Below are positions 58,536 through 64,000 of a stretch of DNA of 64,000 nt, in pieces. A model generated the notes under the pieces. That model was not told where the DNA came from. It did no database searches and worked only from the letters and a program-made list of their open reading frames with translations. The DNA is from Epithemia pelagica (Eukaryota > Bacillariophyta > Bacillariophyceae > Surirellales > Surirellaceae): positions 1,302,001 to 1,366,000 of the forward strand of contig OX337237.1 in the NCBI GenBank assembly GCA_946965045.2, read 5' to 3'. Position numbers and translations under genes: made by a program. Each line of letters starts with the position of its first letter. The first letter of the stretch is position 1.

Positions 58536-58859
58536 GGTTGATAACTTGTTTTATTCTGCAGAGAAGGACATTCCCAGTTCCCAGCTTCCGGATTCCGGAA
58601 TCATGAAAATCAAAAATCATCGATCTTCGTTCCATTTTTTTGGACCGTGGAACGTGTGGTCAGTGTTAAATAGTCGCGGTGCCGCGGTATATATGGAGTC
58701 GCGTCATTCACAATTCCAAACTCCCAAGTCAACGTCCCAATTCCACAATACAAGACATATACTGGAAAGTCTTGAGGTCGTAACTGTCACGCCATATCTG
58801 ACCAGAACTCCCTTTCACTGGGCTATATCGCAGCTCTTGTCTCGCTTTGATTTGTGGGA
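58536..58859. promoter_or_regulatory. Divergent upstream region of TPR and STAND ATPase genes
   Basis: A 324-bp shared upstream region. A GGTGCCGCGGTATATAT element near 58678 contains a TATA-like run. No gene is present. Confidence 0.4.
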
Positions 58860-61800
58860 ATGTCTTACACGCCGCCAACTGCCGAAATCAGCGTACTTAG
58901 CAGCAATAAAAGACTCGGCGAAGCACAACGTCCTTCATCATTATCCTTGGTCCATCGAAAGAGCGATGAGAGCTTCACCATTGACAAGCTGCAGTTCGAT
59001 AAATGCGACTTCTTGGGCCGTGAACAAGAACTCAAAGTACTGCAAGAAAAATATCAGCAAGCGCAAAAACTTCCCAGCAAGCAAATTGTGTTGATTGGTG
59101 GAGAACCGGGCGTTGGTAAATCGGCGTTGGCGCAAGAAGTCCGAAAATCGGTTGCAGCTACTGCTGGTTTTTTCATATGTGGCAAGTTCAAGTACGACTA
59201 CAATCAACCCTACGGAGCAATCATCGAGGCGTGCGATTTGCTTTGCGAGATACTCGCCGATCCTCCGAAAAGATATTCGTTTTCAACCAGAGACGTACAA
59301 AAACAGTTTAGTACGAGCTTGACGAAGGAAAGTCTGGAATTGCTGGAAATTGTCCTGCCAAAGATTCAAGAATTACAGCACAATGCAAAGGCTTCGGAAC
59401 AACCAATCACAAATACGAATGAAATACCAAACCATATAATCAACTATGCACAGCTCACTAAAGCATTTCACGAAGCGTTCTCCCAGTTCTTCAAAACTGT
59501 GTCCTCGTTTGGAACAATCGCAATGATAATTGATGATGTACAATGGGCAGAACTAGCCTCAATCGATATGCTTCAAGCCTTGATGCAGGATCCCAAGCTA
59601 GATTCATTCTTGCTTGTGGCAACGTACCGATCCGACGAAATGGATGATAGTCATGAATTTAGACAGGCTCTTGAACGAGTACAACAAATGAATGGTGCAA
59701 GCCATGCGTTCATCACAGAACTGAAGATACGAAATGTAGTACAAGAAGTCGTGACAGATTTCCTTGCATCTCTCATTTCCTCTACTGATGAAGATATTGT
59801 TGCTCTTGCGAAGCTGGTTCATTTCAAAACTGGCGGAAATATGTTTTATGTTAAGCAGTTCCTTACCATGCTGACTGCCAGCAAGCGCGTGGTCTTTGAA
59901 CTGGGCTCGCTGAAATGGAAGTGGGATTTGGAATTAATTCAATCAGAGGCAATGGCAACGGAGAACGTAGTATCAATGTTGTTGGCGCGTCTGCAAGAGT
60001 TTCCAGAAGAACTTCGAACCTTGCTTCCACGAGCTGCTTGTTTGGGTACAATCTTTAGTTCGGCGAGCCTGGAGATTGTGATCCGTCACTACTGCAATGA
60101 CATGGGTGTCTTGAATCTCATGTATGAGAAGTATCAAGGTTAAGTCGGGAATGAGGCGTATACAACAGATGGAAGCTCTGTCTTGACAATAACAGGGATT
60201 CTTGAACACGAACGGCTGTTGAGAACACTAAGGAATGGGGTCTATCAATGGGAACATGACAAGATAAGGGAGGCATTGTTTCAATTGGTAGACCAAAGTG
60301 AGCTCGATGATATTCAATTTGAAGTCGGAACTCTCCTATTGGAACAGCTTTCTCGGAGCGAGTTGAGTCGACATTTGTTCTCTGTTGTTCATCTCTTGAA
60401 TACAAGGGCTGATAGGCTTGGTATGGAAGATAAATTGCGCTTGGAAATCGCTGGCCTCAATCTTCGAGCAGGAAACACAGCTCTTGCGTCATCCGCATTC
60501 AAGTTGTCGACGGAATATTTGGCCAAGGGACTTGCCTTATTGCCGGAAGATTCGCTGAAGACTAATGAAAAGCTGGTACTTGAGTTGTACTCGTCAATGG
60601 CAGAAGGGTCCTTTTGCATTGGTGAACATGAGACAGTGAACGAAATCTACGTTCTGCTTGTGCAAGAAAAGCACATCACCTTACTGGACAAACGACGTGT
60701 ATCAAATGCTCATCTTGATTCGCTGAGTGCTCAAGGCCGCACTGCTGAGGCAAAAGACTTGACGCTGCATTTGTTAGAACAGCTTGGATGCAGCTTCCCG
60801 AAACACCAACGTTTTTTATTCACATTGGCAGGAGTACTTCGTACAATGGCAGGCGTGGATCGATCAATTTCTAAGATTAAGCAGCTTGGTCCGATATCAG
60901 ATCCCTCCAAAGCATGGGTTGTGTACTTGATTGATCGATTGGCCACCTTTGCATTTCAATGTGATCCAAAATTGATGCCCCTTGCATTTCTCAAGGGTCT
61001 TCGGTGGACACTCAACAACGGCATTGCGGAAATGACGGCTCCCCTATTGGCTCTCATTGGGATTTTGCTTGTTTCTGTTGGAGATTATGCGTCAGCAAAG
61101 AAATACGCAGATCTGTCTTTGACTTTTACGTCTCGTCAGAATGAGTCTCGCACTTTATTTCTTTGCTACCAGTTCATCATGCACATGCAGGCACCGCTAG
61201 AAACTTGTAAGAAGCCACTTCTCCGTGCGTACGACATTTGTCTGGCGACAGGTGACCTCGAATCCGCATTTTGGTCGATTTTCTCCTTAATGGAGTGCAG
61301 CATTTTCACTGGAACGAAACTATCGCTTATCCTGGAGGACTTTGGCAAATACGTTGCTCAAATGGAGAGCTTGAAGCTCTCTAAACATGTGCTTTGCTCA
61401 AAAGCATCATGGCAGCTTGTGCTCAACCTTGCACAGGGTGATGGCAAACATATACTCGGAGGTGAAGTGTTGGATATAAATGCAGTAACTGCCCAAGTTA
61501 CGGGAAACCTGAAATACGAGCTTGACTTTCGACACCTTCTTCGAACAAGATTAGCATGTGCCTTTTGGTTCGATGATTTTCAGCAAGTGTGCTCTTTAAT
61601 GGAGCTTACTGGGTATGACGCATTTCGTGCAGAGAAAGAAAAACCAGGTCTTACACACCACGGACAAATGTACATATATTGCGCTCTTTCTTGCATCTCA
61701 GTAGCTCGTTCCTTACTGGGGGAAAGAAGAAGAGACGAGAGCTCGCAGGCAAGTTCTTGTCAAGATTGAAATCATGGTCGTCGCGAGGTAACATTGCAGT

Positions 61801-62146
61801 GCAACATGCGGAATCGCTTATAGAGGCAGAATTGGCCTCATTAGATGGCAATCTAGCAGAAGCCAAGAAAGATTATGAAGTTGCGATTTTGCTGGCGGGA
61901 AGAAACGGCTTTACCAATTATCAGGGTCTAGCACATGAACGAGTTGCAGCGCATGCGCTTCGAATGGGAGACAACAATGAAGCAAGATACCATTATCGTC
62001 TCGCGTTGGACTTGTATACTGAATGGGGTGCTTTGGGGAAAGTGTCTCACTTGGAGCCCCTCATTAGCAATCTCATGGCTGAGGAGAGCGAGATGTTTCA
62101 CTGCGGAAGTTCCAGCCCGCTTGATCTTCCATATAGAAATAGCTGA
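58860..62146 (+). CDS. STAND/AAA_16-type ATPase with helical-repeat C-terminus (one stop, one frameshift)
   Basis: The gene starts at the ATG 58860 (MSYTPP). Walker A is GGEPGVGKSAL (near residue 83) and Walker B is IAMIIDDVQWAE (near 222), in the pattern FLGREQEL...GEPGVGKS typical of ORC1-like/MalT/PknK predicted ATPases. A WEHDKIREA motif and a long TPR-like helical region follow. Two breaks interrupt it. A TAA at 60141-60143 is in frame; a 57-bp GT-AG stretch (60139-60195) would remove it without changing frame. Near 61718-61722 the frame shifts by one and is restored by one extra G in GGGGG, joining to 61679-62146. Such proteins act as regulated molecular switches, often in signalling. 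It lies between two TPR paralogues. Confidence 0.65.
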
Positions 62147-62411
62147 ACTCAGCAGGGACTGTTTCTACCGTGATTTCTGGTGTCTATTGACGTTTAAAGT
62201 TGAACTCTCAAGCTTTGCTCGATCCGAAGATCTTTCGCGTCTCGGACCAAAATGTTTCTTGACGGCATGACGACATAATGGTACCAGCCTCGTTGGTGGC
62301 AGAGCAACGATTGGACCAATCTCAGCAAGGACGGTATGCTTCCCAGCTGTCCATCCCTGGATTAATGAAGACAGAAAGGATAGATGGATCGCCAGCAGCA
62401 ACACCTTCGCC

Positions 62412-62855
62412 TTAACGCACTTCCAGACCAGAGGGCTCCTCCGCCAGGTGCCATAGAGGTTTCTGAAGAGTTTGTATAGGTTCAGTTCCCCAAAGGTGAC
62501 CAGAAATATCCAGGTGATATTCGTGGCAGTGAGGTATCATTTTGCCCAGGTCCACAACGCTCATGGTGTAAAACAAGTCATTGGAATCAATGGATTGGAA
62601 AAATATGTCCGAATTGTGGTGGATGAATAGGGCCCACTTTGGTTCCTTTTGTTCTCCATCACCATCATCTACAGGTTTTGTGGACTTCTGCGTTCGATGG
62701 CTGGACCAACGATTCTCTACTACCAGAGCCAACAACTTTTCTATGGACTTATCCGTACTAGAAGGTTGGAGCAGGAGCGCTTGCTCTGTTAGTACAAGGT
62801 TCTGTCTTGTTCCAAAAGAAACGAGACATGCCGAATCAATGACCTGTTCCTCATG
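62412..62855 (-). CDS. Unrecognised minus-strand exon or gene fragment
   Basis: The frame is open from 62855 to a stop at 62412-62414 (147 codons) with protein-like composition: EEQVIDSACLVSFGTRQNLV near the start, then LFIHHNSDIFFQSIDSNDLF. There is no ATG near its start, and the sequence before it (CAGACAGATTAG) resembles a splice acceptor, so it may be a terminal exon. The frame extends about 120 bp beyond the first plausible start codon. No domain is recognised, and it is not part of the neighbouring TPR gene. Confidence 0.45.
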   Translation of the reverse strand, partial: HEEQVIDSACLVSFGTRQNLVLTEQALLLQPSSTDKSIEKLLALVVENRWSSHRTQKSTKPVDDGDGEQKEPKWALFIHHNSDIFFQSIDSNDLFYTMSVVDLGKMIPHCHEYHLDISGHLWGTEPIQTLQKPLWHLAEEPSGLEVR

Positions 62856-62950
62856 CTAATCTGTCTGTTATCGCCTTGGAGGCTGAGTATCAACTGTCAC
62901 AATGGAAACATGTCTCTCATGAATGGAGAACGATGAGCGCAACTGGTACC

Positions 62951-63945
62951 TTAGTAAGCTTCGTGCCACGGAAGTTGGTCCTTTTTCTGGGGTTCAAGCC
63001 GTGAAGGCGCCTTTTGCACTTCTAAGCTTAATGCAGTCGTGCGAGCCTCACGAGCTTCCTCCAATCGTCCATATTCCTCCAAGTATATGGCCAAGTTAGC
63101 GTTGATCGAGGCATATTTCAACGACGTTGGTGAAATGTTTCGTTCCAGAGCCTTTGCCTTTTCCAGCAGTTCGATTGCCTTGCCTAAATCTCTGGTTTTG
63201 CCCTCTTTGGCGTAGGCCAGACCCATGCTTTCATGTATGTTCACCATGAGAACTTTGCTGGGCCGAGAAAGCTTTCGAGCAATATCGTGAGCCTTCTGTA
63301 CCAATTCTAAATGTCTTGCGGAATTGCAGACACTTCCGAATGTGAGATAGGTGCCTGCAAGCGACTCGGTATTCGGTGCTTTACCTCTTTGATCTTGACC
63401 GCTTCTGAGAAGTGGTCTAGCATATTTTGTCGGTGTTGCGGAAACCGCGCCAGGACAATGGCGATGTTATGGTGCGTGTGAGCCACGGTCAACGAGTCCG
63501 GCTCGTGGCATTGCTTTATTTTCAATGCAGCTTGCAACACAAGCAGAGCCTCGCTATCTTTATGCTGTTCCAGAAACACACAACCCATGTTCTGGAGTAC
63601 TGTACCCATGACAGAAGAATGGGTATCCTTTTCTATGAGAACATCCATGCATCGCTTGTAGTAGTGCAGCGCTTGGTCCAAATCGCCTTGACGCCAGCGT
63701 ATCCCACCGAGTAGACTCCAGGTGTACGTTAAGTTCAGATACAGTGTTTCTTCTGGATCTGTGGTCTGCAGTAGGAGTGTTTCGGCCTTTTGAGCGCTCT
63801 TGATGGCTTGAATAAAGTTTCCCTGACGATATTGCTCTTTGGCATTTTGTGTGTTCTTGATGGCTTTGACAAGATCTGGCCGACGACAACGCCTACTGCC
63901 ATTCTTGCCATACATTTGGTCATGCACAGATGAGCTATTTCCCAT
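62951..63945 (-). CDS. TPR protein with N-myristoylation motif (paralogue 2, frameshifted)
   Basis: The start ATG at 63945 gives MGNSSSVHDQ, again an N-myristoylation-type N-terminus, and the bases around the ATG (CCCATGGTTG on the plus strand) match those at 58535. TPR units parallel paralogue 1 (WSLLGGIRWRQGDLDQALHYY, NLAIYLEEYGRLEEAREAR). After KIKEVK the frame changes; one extra base in TTT at 63380-63382 (AAA on the coding strand) restores APNTESLAGTY, matching APYSESLARSY in paralogue 1. The two pieces (63307-63945 and 62951-63304) are therefore one gene, broken genuinely or by a consensus error. Confidence 0.7.
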
Positions 63946-64000
63946 GGTTGATTTGTTCTTACCGTTTGCCAAAGTCCACGACCACAGAATGACAGTTTGT

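Overview
The window looks like nuclear DNA of a diatom, probably a pennate species rich in transposable elements. The evidence is a Ty1/copia element of the diatom CoDi kind (protease motif DSHADT, no zinc knuckle in Gag), genes with few and short introns, acidic and low-complexity tails, and a STAND-type ATPase beside TPR proteins. The species is an inference. I saw no bacterial operon, tRNA, rRNA or CRISPR array.

Layout. The left half is a near-perfect tandem duplication of 20,351 bp. Bases 1-12911 match 20352-33262 at a constant offset with only two base differences noticed, so the repeated unit is 12912-33262, and the window opens inside the previous unit. Each unit holds, in order: remnants of host genes (a POT-family transporter C-terminus and an ATP-grasp C-terminal exon); an NTPase-nuclease gene of the Crinkler/RHS type; a DDE-type transposase split into two reading frames; a complete 6.7-kb hAT transposon with perfect terminal repeats and an 8-bp target duplication, carrying a DNA-glycosylase (HhH-GPD) gene beside its transposase; and a Ty1/copia element. 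The unit boundary cuts through the Copia pol gene. The upstream Copia copy is therefore truncated at 12911, while the downstream copy (29265-35550) is full length with identical 113-bp LTRs.

From 35551 to 41900 there is gene-poor sequence with short repeats and a second, unrelated complete hAT element (37219-40232, target duplication gagataga). From 41960 the window becomes ordinary host gene space: a single-pass membrane protein, prefoldin subunit 5, a very large PDZ plus HEAT-repeat protein, a cysteine-rich coiled-coil protein, a multipass membrane protein, a GT41 (O-GlcNAc-transferase-like) enzyme with a signal peptide, and a cluster of two TPR paralogues with N-myristoylation motifs flanking a STAND ATPase. 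A 605-bp MITE lies between two of these genes.

Two points cut across the annotation. Five genes are broken by single-base frameshifts, and every one is restored by lengthening a homopolymer by one base, so some 'pseudogenes' may be consensus errors. The near-identical tandem duplication may likewise be very recent or an assembly duplicate. The most interesting biological candidates are the hAT transposon with its glycosylase cargo and the transposase paired with a Crinkler-type NTPase-nuclease.
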